10,621 bases of DNA from an uncultured Christensenella sp. (GCA_949293915.1 CASFFJ010000113.1:1-10621), one strand, 5' to 3'. Shown: positions 1 to 6,834, counted from the first letter of the stretch. Notes: generated by a model from the sequence alone, not told the origin. Translations and numbers: made by a program.

Positions 1-16
1 GGAAGAAGAGGCTTAA
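1..16 (+). CDS. 3' end of upstream gene, probably ribosomal protein L30 (partial)
   Basis: Reading back from the TAA at 14-16 gives a C-terminus of Glu-Glu-Glu-Ala. In the conserved spc operon the gene directly before rplO is rpmD (L30), whose C-terminus is often acidic, so this is most likely the last codons of rpmD. Only four residues are visible, so the identity rests on gene order and not on homology. The stop overlaps the Shine-Dalgarno site of rplO, which suggests translational coupling. Confidence 0.45.
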
Positions 17-26
17 AGGAGTTATT

Positions 27-473
27 ATGTATATACACGAATTAAAAAATACAGATGGTGCTAGACAAAGTAAAAAAAGACTTGGTCGTGGTATTGGTAG
101 TGGTATAGGTAAAACCTCTGGTAAAGGTCACAAAGGACAAAATGCACGCAGTGGCGGTGGCGTTCGTCCAGGCTTTGAAGGTGGTCAAAATCCACTATAT
201 AGAAGATTGCCTATTAGAGGTTTTAGCAATGCTAAATTTAAAAAAGTTTACTCTGTTGTAAATGTTGGTTCACTTAACATTTTCCCTGCTGATACAACTG
301 TTGATGGTGAAAAATTATTGGAAGCAGGTATACTTTCTAAAATTGAAAAAGATGGTGTTAAGATTTTAGGTAATGGCGAACTTAGTGTAGCTTTAAAGAT
401 TGTTGCTAACAAATTTACAGCACAAGCGAAAGAAAAAATTACAGCACAAGGTGGCAGTATCGAGGAGGTATAA
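27..473 (+). CDS. rplO: 50S ribosomal protein L15
   Basis: L15 is a late-assembling large-subunit protein that contacts 23S rRNA. The 148-residue product has the usual family length. The family signature is clear: an N-terminal HELK segment (residues 4-7), the glycine- and lysine-rich extension with GRGIGSGIGKTSGKGHKGQ (residues 20-38), then RSGGGVRPGFEGGQ (41-54) and RRLPIRGF (59-66). The C-terminal globular part ends in a Gly-Gly pair at 142-143 and an acidic tail. The start is supported by AAAGGAG at 15-21, five bases upstream. The TAA shares its last A with the ATG of secY (TAATG), and the secY ribosome binding site lies inside the end of this gene, so the two are probably translationally coupled. 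Tyr2 replaces the usual Lys; otherwise ordinary. Confidence 0.97.
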   Translation: MYIHELKNTDGARQSKKRLGRGIGSGIGKTSGKGHKGQNARSGGGVRPGFEGGQNPLYRRLPIRGFSNAKFKKVYSVVNVGSLNIFPADTTVDGEKLLEAGILSKIEKDGVKILGNGELSVALKIVANKFTAQAKEKITAQGGSIEEV

Positions 474-1783
474 TGTTTAAAACATTAGCTGACGCATTTA
501 AAATCAAAGATATTAGAAACAAATTAATTTTAACTTTGGTTCTACTCTTTGTTTATCGTCTTGGTTGTTGGTTACCCATTCCAGGTATAGACACTGAGGC
601 ATTGGGTGTGAAAGTCGAGGATAATACATTTTTAGGACTTTTGAGTGCAGTGAGTGGTGGTGCATTGTCACAAGGCTCATTCTTAGCTCTTGGTGTATCA
701 CCTTACATTACAGCATCAATTATTATTCAACTGCTTTCAGCAGTTATTCCTAGTTGGCAACGTTACGCTAAAGAAGGTGGCGCTGATGGTAGGAAAAAGA
801 TTAGTCAATATACAAAAGTGGCAGCGTTAATTATCGCTTTAGCACAGGCTATCGGTATTGCAGTTGGTTTTGGTACTGCTGGGCAAACACATATTGATGT
901 ATTTGGCGGAAACGAATTTTTATGTTATGCGTTTATCGTATTTGTGTTGGTCGCTGGCGCTATGTTTACAGTATGGTTAGGCGAGAAAATCACAGAACTT
1001 GGTATCGGTAATGGTATGAGTTTGTTGATTTTCGTTGGTATCTTGTCTAGTGCGGCTACTGCATTAATGGGCAATTTCCAAGACATTGGTGAAGGTGGTA
1101 AAACTACTCAAACAGCTATTTGGCAGTTGGTTTTGTTTGTGGTTATTTTGATTGCTATCTTCGCTCTTGTTATCTTTGTTGATGGTGGCGAGAGAAAGGT
1201 TGGCGTTCAATATGCTAAACAAATGAAAGGTAGAAAACTTTACGGTGGTCAATCCACTTATATTCCAATTAGAGTTAATGCTAATGGTGTAATGCCTATT
1301 ATATTCGCAAGCGCAATACTTACATTCCCGCAATTATTGTTCAGTATTTTCTGGCCAGATTCTACTAATGGTTTTATCACTTGGTGGAATAACTGGATAG
1401 GTGCTGGTTCTTGGGTGTATGCAGTATTATTGTCATTATTGATTTTGGCTTTTGCTTATTTCTATGCAATGCTTAATTTTGATACAGAAGAAATTGCACG
1501 ACAGATACAAGCGAATGGTGGCTTTATCCCGGGTATTCGTCCAGGTAAACCTACCGCACAATATCTGAATGGAATTAATAAAAAAATTACATTATTTGGT
1601 GCTATATTCTTGGCATTTATGGCGCTCATTCCTACATTGTTATTTACAGCAATTGGAGCGGGTGGACTAAATAGTTCATTCAGTGCAACGGGTATGTTGA
1701 TCGTTGTATCAGTAGCGTTAGAATTTGATAAACAATTAGAAGCACAAATGATGATGAAAAATTATCGTGGATTTTTAAAATAG
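473..1783 (+). CDS. secY: Protein translocase channel subunit SecY
   Basis: SecY is the channel subunit of the SecYEG translocon in the cytoplasmic membrane. It works with SecA or translating ribosomes to export and insert proteins. The 436-residue product matches the usual length and shows a run of hydrophobic segments consistent with ten transmembrane helices. Recognisable landmarks are the first helix ending in WLPIPGID (33-40), the plug and TM2 region with LGVSPYITASIIIQLL (73-88), ELGIGNGMSLLIF (175-187), the cytoplasmic loop ERKVGVQYAKQMKGRK (240-255), the loop with GGFIPGIRPGKPTAQYL (349-365), and the C-terminal QLEAQMMMKNYRGFL (421-435). The ribosome site GAGGAGGT (462-469) lies inside rplO. 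The stop TAG runs into the adk ribosome site. Confidence 0.98.
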   Translation: MFKTLADAFKIKDIRNKLILTLVLLFVYRLGCWLPIPGIDTEALGVKVEDNTFLGLLSAVSGGALSQGSFLALGVSPYITASIIIQLLSAVIPSWQRYAKEGGADGRKKISQYTKVAALIIALAQAIGIAVGFGTAGQTHIDVFGGNEFLCYAFIVFVLVAGAMFTVWLGEKITELGIGNGMSLLIFVGILSSAATALMGNFQDIGEGGKTTQTAIWQLVLFVVILIAIFALVIFVDGGERKVGVQYAKQMKGRKLYGGQSTYIPIRVNANGVMPIIFASAILTFPQLLFSIFWPDSTNGFITWWNNWIGAGSWVYAVLLSLLILAFAYFYAMLNFDTEEIARQIQANGGFIPGIRPGKPTAQYLNGINKKITLFGAIFLAFMALIPTLLFTAIGAGGLNSSFSATGMLIVVSVALEFDKQLEAQMMMKNYRGFLK

Positions 1784-1792
1784 GGGTAAAAA

Positions 1793-2419
1793 ATGAATAT
1801 AGTTCTTGTTGGTATTCAAGGCTGTGGCAAAGGTACGTTAGTATCCGGTCTCAGCGAACATTTTGAAATAAATCTTATCTCTATGGGGCAACTTTTAAGA
1901 GATGAGATTGCGACAAATTCTGAACTTGGCAAACGTATTAAATCTATTGTGGATAAGGGAGAATTAGTTTCTGATGACATAGTGATTGATACGCTCAATA
2001 ATAAATTGTCAACAATTAAATCTGGCATAACTGTCTTTGATGGTTTCCCAAGGAATTTAAGTCAAGCAGAAATGTTGGATAATGTCACTAATGTTGACCT
2101 TGTCATCCACTTAAATTTATCAAAAGAAGTTGCGCTTGATAGAATTTTAAATAGATTGACTTGTTCAGATTGTGGTTACATTACAAAAAGGCAATTAGTC
2201 AAAGACAATATTTGTCCTAAATGTAACGGTCAATTAGTTACTCGAAGTGATGACACAATTGACTCTATCAACAAGCGTTTTAAAGTATACGAAAACGAGA
2301 CTTTCCCAATTTTAGAAAGATATTCTAAGCGTGGCGTGCTAGTAGATATAAATGCTAATCGCACGCCGGACGAAGTGCTTAAAGATTGTTTGAAGGTAAT
2401 CAATGAGTATAACGATTAA
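1793..2419 (+). CDS. adk: Adenylate kinase, zinc-finger (long-LID) type
   Basis: Adenylate kinase converts ATP and AMP to two ADP in the cytoplasm. The 208-residue product has a P-loop at 7-15 (GIQGCGKGT), the AMP-site helix with Arg36, the DGFPR motif at 83-87, and a LID domain carrying four cysteines in two CxxC pairs (124/127 and 141/144) that should bind zinc, as in Gram-positive enzymes. Arginines 87, 121, 151 and 162 line up with the catalytic arginines known from E. coli Adk. The enzyme is somewhat divergent: Gln9 and Cys11 replace the usual Pro and Ala/Ser of the P-loop, and Met31 and Gln33 replace the usual Thr and Asp before Arg36. The ribosome site AGGGGT overlaps the secY stop. 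The 3' end overlaps map by 17 bases. Confidence 0.95.
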   Translation: MNIVLVGIQGCGKGTLVSGLSEHFEINLISMGQLLRDEIATNSELGKRIKSIVDKGELVSDDIVIDTLNNKLSTIKSGITVFDGFPRNLSQAEMLDNVTNVDLVIHLNLSKEVALDRILNRLTCSDCGYITKRQLVKDNICPKCNGQLVTRSDDTIDSINKRFKVYENETFPILERYSKRGVLVDINANRTPDEVLKDCLKVINEYND

Positions 2420-3149
2420 AAATAATGAAGAAATAGAAAAAATGCGTCAAGCAGGTAAGATTTTAAAACAAACTCTTGATTTGATTGAGGCATCTATATA
2501 TCCAGGCCAAACTAGTTCGCATCTTGATAATTTGGCCTATAATTATATTATCTCTCAAGGTGCAAAACCTTCCTTTTTACATTATCAGGGTTTCCCATAC
2601 ACTATTTGTGCCAGTCTAAACGACCAAGTAGTGCATGGGTTTTGTACTGATATTCCACTTAAAGAGGGAGATATTATCAGTGTAGACTGCGGAGTTATTT
2701 GGCAAGGTTATCATGCAGACGCAGCGCGAACATTCCCAGTAGGGAACATTTCAATAGAAAATCAAAAACTGATAGAAGACACAAAAGAATCATTCTTTGA
2801 GGGCATCAAGGACATCAAGGCAGGTAGCCGATTGGGACACATCAGTCACAAAATTCAAGTTTATCTTGAATCGCGTGGTTATGGTGTGGTGCGCGAACTT
2901 GCTGGACATGGTGTCGGTAAACAACTTCACGAAGACCCAATCGTAGCAAATTTTGGCAAATATAATTCTGGAATTATATTGCAAGAAGGTATGACCTTGG
3001 CAATCGAACCAATGTCAACTTTAGGCAAACGTGATGTCGTGCTGGAAGACAACGATTGGACTGTGTCCACACTTGATGGTAAAACCAGTGCACATTACGA
3101 AAACACTGTTTTAATCACAAAAGATGGTGTTGAAATTCTTACTTTATAG
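2403..3149 (+). CDS. map: Methionine aminopeptidase, type I
   Basis: This enzyme removes the initiator methionine from nascent proteins at the ribosome exit. The product is 248 residues, a normal length for a type I enzyme without an N-terminal zinc-binding extension. The five metal ligands of the pita-bread fold are all present: Asp95, Asp106 (in HADAARTF), His169 (AGHGVG), Glu202 (IEPM) and Glu233 (HYENT). His78 and His176 match the substrate-site histidines. The N-terminus MSITIKNNEEIEKMRQAG fits the family, so the ATG at 2403 is preferred although it lies inside adk. Its ribosome site, GAAGGT at 2392-2397, is weak, so translation is probably coupled to adk. The TAG stop sits in the ribosome site of the next gene. 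Confidence 0.97.
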   Translation: MSITIKNNEEIEKMRQAGKILKQTLDLIEASIYPGQTSSHLDNLAYNYIISQGAKPSFLHYQGFPYTICASLNDQVVHGFCTDIPLKEGDIISVDCGVIWQGYHADAARTFPVGNISIENQKLIEDTKESFFEGIKDIKAGSRLGHISHKIQVYLESRGYGVVRELAGHGVGKQLHEDPIVANFGKYNSGIILQEGMTLAIEPMSTLGKRDVVLEDNDWTVSTLDGKTSAHYENTVLITKDGVEILTL

Positions 3150-3156
3150 GAGCGTT

Positions 3157-3426
3157 ATGAATACAGATTTTATGATAGGAGATATAGTCAAATCATTGTC
3201 TGGACACGACAAAAATCGTCTATTTATTATCGTATCTATTGACAAAAATGGATATCCTGCTATAATAGATGGTAGATATCGCAACATGACTAATCCTAAG
3301 ATTAAGAATCCTAAACATTTATTAAAAGTTGCGTTTGATCAGTCGATTATAGACAGAATCAATTCAAAACTTTATACAGATACAGAAATTTATCGTTTGA
3401 TTAAAACTTATAAGGAGAAAGATTAG
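3157..3426 (+). CDS. KOW-domain RNA-binding protein (L14e/L6e/L27e-like)
   Basis: This small protein of 89 residues begins with a KOW-like segment (FMIGDIVKSLSGHDKNRLFIIV, about residues 5-26), then a short strand pair around IDGRYRNM (38-45), a basic stretch PKIKNPKHLLKV (48-59), and a helical C-terminus. Clostridia commonly carry such a gene, annotated as a KOW or ribosomal L14e-like RNA-binding protein, exactly between map and infA. Its molecular role is not established; an RNA or ribosome partner is likely from the fold. I chose the ATG at 3157 because AGGAG at 3148-3152 lies four bases upstream and because family members start this way. An in-frame ATG at 3124 would add 11 residues that overlap map and has no good ribosome site. 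The stop is one base before infA. Confidence 0.85.
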   Translation: MNTDFMIGDIVKSLSGHDKNRLFIIVSIDKNGYPAIIDGRYRNMTNPKIKNPKHLLKVAFDQSIIDRINSKLYTDTEIYRLIKTYKEKD

Positions 3427-3427
3427 T

Positions 3428-3649
3428 ATGTCGAAAGAAGATGTTATCGAAGCCGAAGGTGAAGTCATTGAAGTTTTGGGCAACACCAACTTCAAGGTCA
3501 AGATTATGAACAATCATATAATCACTGCCTACATTTCTGGTAAATTGCGTACGCATTATATTAAGATTTTGGTAGGGGATAAAGTGAAAGTAGAGATGAG
3601 CCCATACGATTTAACAAAAGGTCGTATTGTATGGCGTGATAAAAACTAA
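3428..3649 (+). CDS. infA: Translation initiation factor IF-1
   Basis: IF-1 binds the A site of the 30S subunit during initiation and helps IF-2 and IF-3 select the initiator tRNA. The 73-residue product is one OB-fold domain with the family pattern: MSKEDVIEAEGEVIEVL at the N-terminus, NTNFKVKI, then ISGKLRTHYIKILVGDKVKVEMSPYDLTKGRI, which includes the conserved GDKV and SPYDL segments. Length and start fit the family. AAGGAG at 3412-3417, inside the end of the KOW gene, is ten bases upstream. The intergenic space to the KOW gene is one base, which suggests coupling. Nothing unusual. Confidence 0.98.
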   Translation: MSKEDVIEAEGEVIEVLGNTNFKVKIMNNHIITAYISGKLRTHYIKILVGDKVKVEMSPYDLTKGRIVWRDKN

Positions 3650-3668
3650 GACTAAAAAGGAGAAAAAA

Positions 3669-3785
3669 ATGAAAGTTAGACCATCAGTTAAACCAATGTG
3701 CGAAAAGTGCAGGGTAATTAAGCGTAATGGTAAAGTTATGGTTATTTGTTCAAAATCACCTAAGCACAAACAACGCCAAGGTTAA
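3669..3785 (+). CDS. rpmJ: 50S ribosomal protein L36, zinc-binding form
   Basis: This 38-codon gene encodes L36, the smallest large-subunit protein, which packs against 23S rRNA. The peptide begins MKVRPSVKPMCEKC and ends SPKHKQRQG, the near-invariant ends of the family. Cys11, Cys14, Cys27 and His33 form the zinc ribbon, so this is the zinc-containing (C+) version. The ribosome site AAGGAG at 3657-3662 is six bases upstream. rpmJ directly after infA is the standard order. The 118 bases that follow before rpsM are longer than other gaps within this operon. Confidence 0.98.
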   Translation: MKVRPSVKPMCEKCRVIKRNGKVMVICSKSPKHKQRQG

Positions 3786-3801
3786 TTAGTTTGAAAATTA
3801 G

Positions 3802-3835
3802 CACAATGTATTCGCGGCAATATTTGTACATTGTG
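3802..3835 (+). promoter_or_regulatory. Inverted repeat upstream of rpsM
   Basis: CACAATGTA at 3802-3810 is an exact reverse complement of TACATTGTG at 3827-3835, with 16 bases between. It lies in the rpmJ-rpsM gap. In RNA it would form a nine-pair stem. It could be part of a leader controlling the alpha operon genes, an RNA processing site, or a DNA operator. The repeat itself is seen directly; the function is inference. Confidence 0.45.
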
Positions 3836-3854
3836 AGTATATAAAAACAAAATC

Positions 3855-3877
3855 GCCTAATAGTTAGGCTTATTATT
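3855..3877 (+). promoter_or_regulatory. Small hairpin with T-rich tail before rpsM
   Basis: GCCTAA (3855-3860) and TTAGGC (3864-3869) form a six-pair stem with a three-base loop, followed by TTATTATT. The shape is that of a weak intrinsic terminator or attenuator placed 21 bases before the rpsM ribosome site. The stem is short and the T tract is interrupted, so full termination is unlikely; partial attenuation or a structural leader element is possible. Confidence 0.35.
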
Positions 3878-3890
3878 AATTTTATTTGAT

Positions 3891-3897
3891 AAAGGAG
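3891..3897 (+). promoter_or_regulatory. Ribosome binding site that fixes the rpsM start
   Basis: AAAGGAG lies six bases before the ATG at 3904. An in-frame ATG at 3886 lies upstream of this site and would place it inside the coding sequence, so the 3904 start is the real one. Confidence 0.9.
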
Positions 3898-3903
3898 AAA
3901 ATT

Positions 3904-4272
3904 ATGGCACGTATTTCAGGCGTGGATTTACCTAATGAGAAGAGAGTTGAAATTGGTCTTACTTATATCTATGGTATTGGCAGAGTTACTGCTAATAAGA
4001 TTTTGGCTGAGACTGGTATCAACCCTGATACAAGAGTTAAAGACCTTACAGAAAACGAAATTGCTTCTATTCGTAAATATATAGAGGCTAATTTTGTTGT
4101 AGAAGGCGAACTTAGAAAGAATGTCGCTCTTGACATCAAAAGATTGAAAGAGATTAGGTGCTATCGTGGATTGCGTCACATTGCTAATTTGCCAGTTCGT
4201 GGACAATCTAGCAAGCAAAACGCTCGTACTCGCAAAGGTCCTAAAAAGACAATCGCAAATAAGAAAAAGTAA
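3904..4272 (+). CDS. rpsM: 30S ribosomal protein S13
   Basis: S13 sits in the head of the 30S subunit, bridges to L5, and its C-terminal tail approaches the P-site tRNA. The product is 122 residues, as usual, starting MARISGVDLP, with the helix-two-turns-helix region GLTYIYGIGRVTANKIL (18-34) and the basic tail ending NARTRKGPKKTIANKKK. The normally strict segment RHRxGLPVRGQRTKTNART reads RHIANLPVRGQSSKQNART here (91-109), losing one or two basic residues near the tRNA-facing tail. It is the first gene of the alpha operon core and follows an unusually long leader gap. Confidence 0.97.
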   Translation: MARISGVDLPNEKRVEIGLTYIYGIGRVTANKILAETGINPDTRVKDLTENEIASIRKYIEANFVVEGELRKNVALDIKRLKEIRCYRGLRHIANLPVRGQSSKQNARTRKGPKKTIANKKK

Positions 4273-4285
4273 TGAGGAGTAAATA

Positions 4286-4675
4286 ATGGCTATTAAAAAA
4301 GATAGTAAAAAGAAAAAAATATTAGTCGCCAATGGCGAAGGTGCTATTCATATTCAAGCAACCGCTAATAATACAATTGCAACTTTAACCGATAGTCAAG
4401 GTAATGTTTTGGGTCAATCTAGTGCTGGAGCTCTTGGTAATCGTGGTACAAAGAAAAGTACACCATTTGTTGCTCAACAAGTTGTTGAAACTGTTTTAAA
4501 AGATGTAGCAAGTTATGGTATCTCTAAACTTGCTATCTATATTAAAGGTGCTGGCGGTGGTAGAGATGCTGCTGTTCGTACTGCTGCTACATGTGGACTT
4601 ACAATCACTATGATTAAAGATGTATCTCCAATCCCACATAATGGTTGCAGACCACCTAAGGCTAGAAGGTTATAG
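4286..4675 (+). CDS. rpsK: 30S ribosomal protein S11
   Basis: S11 lies on the 30S platform near the mRNA exit and contacts 16S rRNA. The product is 129 residues, with ATANNTIATLTDSQGN (25-40), SSAG at 45-48, KSTPF (57-61), KGAGGGRDAAVR (88-98) and the C-terminal PIPHNGCRPPKARRL (115-129). Asn119 before Gly120 is the position of the isoaspartate known in E. coli S11. The region that usually reads WSSAGxxGFKGSRKSTPFAAQ is QSSAGALGNRGTKKSTPFVAQ here, a mild divergence. The ribosome site GAGGAG at 4274-4279 follows the rpsM stop by one base. The TAG stop overlaps the rpsD ribosome site. Confidence 0.97.
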   Translation: MAIKKDSKKKKILVANGEGAIHIQATANNTIATLTDSQGNVLGQSSAGALGNRGTKKSTPFVAQQVVETVLKDVASYGISKLAIYIKGAGGGRDAAVRTAATCGLTITMIKDVSPIPHNGCRPPKARRL

Positions 4676-4683
4676 GAGGGAAT

Positions 4684-5301
4684 ATGGCAAAATATACTAA
4701 TGCAGATTGCAGACAGTGTCGTAGAGAAGGTTGCAAACTCTTCTTAAAAGGCGAAAGATGTTTGACAAAATGTTCGTTTGATAAGCGCCCAGTTGTGCCT
4801 GGTCAACACGGAACTGCTAGAAAAAAAATATCTGAATATGGTTTGCAATTAAGAGAAAAACAAAAAGTTCGCAAAACTTATGGTATGCTTGAAAAACAAT
4901 TTAGACTTTATTATGAAAAGGCTGTTCGTAGTAAAGAAAGTACAGGTTTTGCACTTTTAAAAATGCTTGAATTGAGACTTGATAATGTTGTTTATCGTTT
5001 GGGTTTAGGTATGTCAAGAGCAGAGGCTAGACAAATCGTAAATCACGGACACATTACTGTTAATGGCAAAAAAGTTAACATACCATCTTATCAAGTTAAA
5101 GTTGGTGATGTTATTGCTGTTAAAGAAAACAAGGCTAATCTTGAAATGTTCAAAAATTTAAAAGATATCAAAGTCAACACACCTAAGTGGTTAGAAATGA
5201 ACAATGAAACACTTACAGGTAAAGTATTGGCATTACCAGAAAGAGATGATATTGACCTTAATATTAAAGAACATTTAATAGTTGAGTTTTATTCAAGATA
5301 A
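4684..5301 (+). CDS. rpsD: 30S ribosomal protein S4, zinc-binding form
   Basis: S4 is a primary 16S rRNA-binding protein that nucleates 30S assembly and, in several bacteria, represses its own mRNA. The 205-residue product has an N-terminal zinc module with Cys9, Cys12, Cys26 and Cys30 (plus Cys17), as in zinc-containing S4 proteins, and PGQHG at 39-43. The S4 RNA-binding domain (about 97-145) includes RLDNVVYRLGLGMSRAEARQIV and GHITVNGKKVNIPSYQVKVGD. The C-terminus EHLIVEFYSR fits the family. The ribosome site AGGAGGG at 4674-4680 is only three bases from the ATG and overlaps the rpsK stop. The gene is placed inside the alpha operon, as in many bacteria but unlike Bacillus subtilis, where it stands alone. 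Confidence 0.97.
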   Translation: MAKYTNADCRQCRREGCKLFLKGERCLTKCSFDKRPVVPGQHGTARKKISEYGLQLREKQKVRKTYGMLEKQFRLYYEKAVRSKESTGFALLKMLELRLDNVVYRLGLGMSRAEARQIVNHGHITVNGKKVNIPSYQVKVGDVIAVKENKANLEMFKNLKDIKVNTPKWLEMNNETLTGKVLALPERDDIDLNIKEHLIVEFYSR

Positions 5302-5316
5302 TAGGAGAAATTAATT

Positions 5317-6273
5317 ATGATAGAAATCGAAAAACCAAAAATACAATTAGAAGAATTTGATGATGGCGCACACGCAGTTATCACTGTCGAACCTTTGGAA
5401 AAAGGTTTTGGTATTACACTTGGCAATATGTTAAGACGTACACTTTTGTCTAGTTTGCCTGGTGCAGCAGTGGTTGGTGTGAAAATCAAAAACGTTTTAC
5501 ACGAATTTTCAACCATAAAAGGTGTTACAGAAGATGTGCCTGACATTATTCTTAATTTGAAGGCTCTTGCTGTTAAAACTGAAAGTAAAGATGAAGATTT
5601 TACTGGCAAAATGACTTTAAAGAAGAAAGGTCCTGCTGTTGTATATGCAAAAGATATTGAATGTGGTGAAGGTATTTCTATTGTTGACCAAGATGCTTAC
5701 ATTTGTACTTTAGATGATGATGCTGACCTAGATATTACTTTATATGTTGGACGTGGCAGAGGTTATGTGAATGCTAGTTTGAATAAAGATTTTTCTGATG
5801 AAGTGGACTTTATCGCAATAGATTCATTATTTACACCTGTTAAACGTGTAACTTTTGAAGTGCAATCTAGTCGTGTTGGTAGAAGTCTTGATTTTGATAA
5901 ACTTGTTCTAGACATTCAAACTCGTGGCACTGTCAGTGCTAAAGAAGTGGTTGCATTATCTGCAAAACTTTTGAATGATTATACTAATATGTTCGTTGAA
6001 CTTGTTGAAGGTATGGACGGATTAAATATCTTGGTTGCAAGAAAAGAAGATGAGCGAACAAAATTATTTGAAAAACCTATCGAGGAAATGGAGTTAAGCG
6101 TTAGAAGTTATAATTGCTTAAAACGTGCTGGAATCGAAACTATTGGCGAATTAGCTAAGAAGAGTCGTGCAGAAATGATGAAAGTGCGTAATATGGGCGC
6201 TAAGTCTATGGAAGAAGTTATTGCTAAGCTTGAATCTTATGGCATAGTACTTGAAGGTGGCGAAAATTATTAA
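5317..6273 (+). CDS. rpoA: DNA-directed RNA polymerase alpha subunit
   Basis: RpoA dimerises to nucleate RNA polymerase assembly, and its C-terminal domain binds UP-element DNA and regulators. The 318-residue product has a full N-terminal domain with GFGITLGNMLRRTLLSSLPGAAV (30-52) and HEFSTIKGVTEDV (62-74), a linker around 235-252, and a C-terminal domain (about 253-312) with SVRSYNCLKRAGI (261-273) and VRNMGAKSMEEV (290-301). Arg263, Asn266, Cys267, Gly294, Lys296 and Ser297 correspond to the DNA-contacting determinants of E. coli alpha (Arg265, Asn268, Cys269, Gly296, Lys298, Ser299). UP-element recognition should therefore be intact. AGGAG at 5303-5307 is the ribosome site. Confidence 0.98.
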   Translation: MIEIEKPKIQLEEFDDGAHAVITVEPLEKGFGITLGNMLRRTLLSSLPGAAVVGVKIKNVLHEFSTIKGVTEDVPDIILNLKALAVKTESKDEDFTGKMTLKKKGPAVVYAKDIECGEGISIVDQDAYICTLDDDADLDITLYVGRGRGYVNASLNKDFSDEVDFIAIDSLFTPVKRVTFEVQSSRVGRSLDFDKLVLDIQTRGTVSAKEVVALSAKLLNDYTNMFVELVEGMDGLNILVARKEDERTKLFEKPIEEMELSVRSYNCLKRAGIETIGELAKKSRAEMMKVRNMGAKSMEEVIAKLESYGIVLEGGENY

Positions 6274-6311
6274 GATTATCGCTAAAAACTTAAATTCGTT
6301 AAGGAGAAGAT

Positions 6312-6821
6312 ATGAAAAATAGTAAATTAGGTCGACCAACTGAAGAAAGAATGGCTATGATTCGCAATCAAGCAACTGACCTACTTTGGAAAGGTAAAAT
6401 CGAAACTACACTTGCTAGAGCAAAGTCTCTTAGAAGTTATGTGGAGAAAATCTTAACTCTTGCCATCAACAATTATGAAGATGTAGTTACGGTTACTAAA
6501 TACACTGTTAATGCTAAGGGCGAAAAAGTTGCTCGTGAAGTTTTGAACGATGGTCCAAAGAAATTATCGGCACGTAGAGCTATCACAGCTAAAGTTTATT
6601 CAGTTAAAGAAGAACGCAAGCCAGGCGAGAAGAAAGCAGATTATCTTGCGCGTATAGATAATATTAAAAATCCACTTTTGGAAAAGATTTTCAACATCTA
6701 TGCACCTAAATATGCTAAAAGAGCAGAAGAGTTAGGTCAAAAAGGTGGGTACACTCGAATTCTCAAAATTGGCCAACGCAAAGGTGACAACGCTGAAATG
6801 GCTATAATTGAATTAATATAA
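6312..6821 (+). CDS. rplQ: 50S ribosomal protein L17, enlarged form
   Basis: L17 binds 23S rRNA near the peptide exit tunnel. The N-terminal part (KLGRPTEERMAMIRNQATDLLWKGKIETTLARAKSLRSYVEKILTLA) and the C-terminal GGYTRILKIGQRKGDNAEMAIIELI are clear family signatures. The product is 169 residues, against about 112-130 in most bacteria. The excess lies in two places: about residues 55-83, before the conserved SARRA segment (86-90), and about 97-118, before the helix that leads to APKYAKR. Long L17 proteins with inserts in the same region are known in some Clostridia such as Lachnospiraceae. The start follows AAGGAG at 6301-6306. It is the last gene before a strong terminator. Confidence 0.95.
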   Translation: MKNSKLGRPTEERMAMIRNQATDLLWKGKIETTLARAKSLRSYVEKILTLAINNYEDVVTVTKYTVNAKGEKVAREVLNDGPKKLSARRAITAKVYSVKEERKPGEKKADYLARIDNIKNPLLEKIFNIYAPKYAKRAEELGQKGGYTRILKIGQRKGDNAEMAIIELI

Positions 6822-6834
6822 TTAAATTTTAAAC

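Noticed and set aside
3124..3156. An upstream ATG that would extend the KOW-domain protein by 11 residues.
   Set aside because: It lies inside map without a good ribosome site, whereas AGGAG directly precedes the ATG at 3157 and the shorter N-terminus fits the family.
3886..3903. An upstream ATG that would add six residues to S13.
   Set aside because: The Shine-Dalgarno site at 3891-3897 would fall inside the coding sequence, and S13 conventionally starts MARI.
3786..3903. A sigma-A promoter in the rpmJ-rpsM gap (TTGAAA at 3791, TATATA at 3838).
   Set aside because: No pair of hexamers has a 16-18 base spacing; the two best elements are far too far apart.
3928..4332. A minus-strand open frame of 134 codons opposite rpsM and the start of rpsK.
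   Set aside because: It overlaps strongly conserved ribosomal protein genes, has no recognisable family and no suitable ribosome site; it is a by-product of codon composition. Other minus-strand frames (such as 5289-5609 and 9554-9877) were rejected for the same reason.
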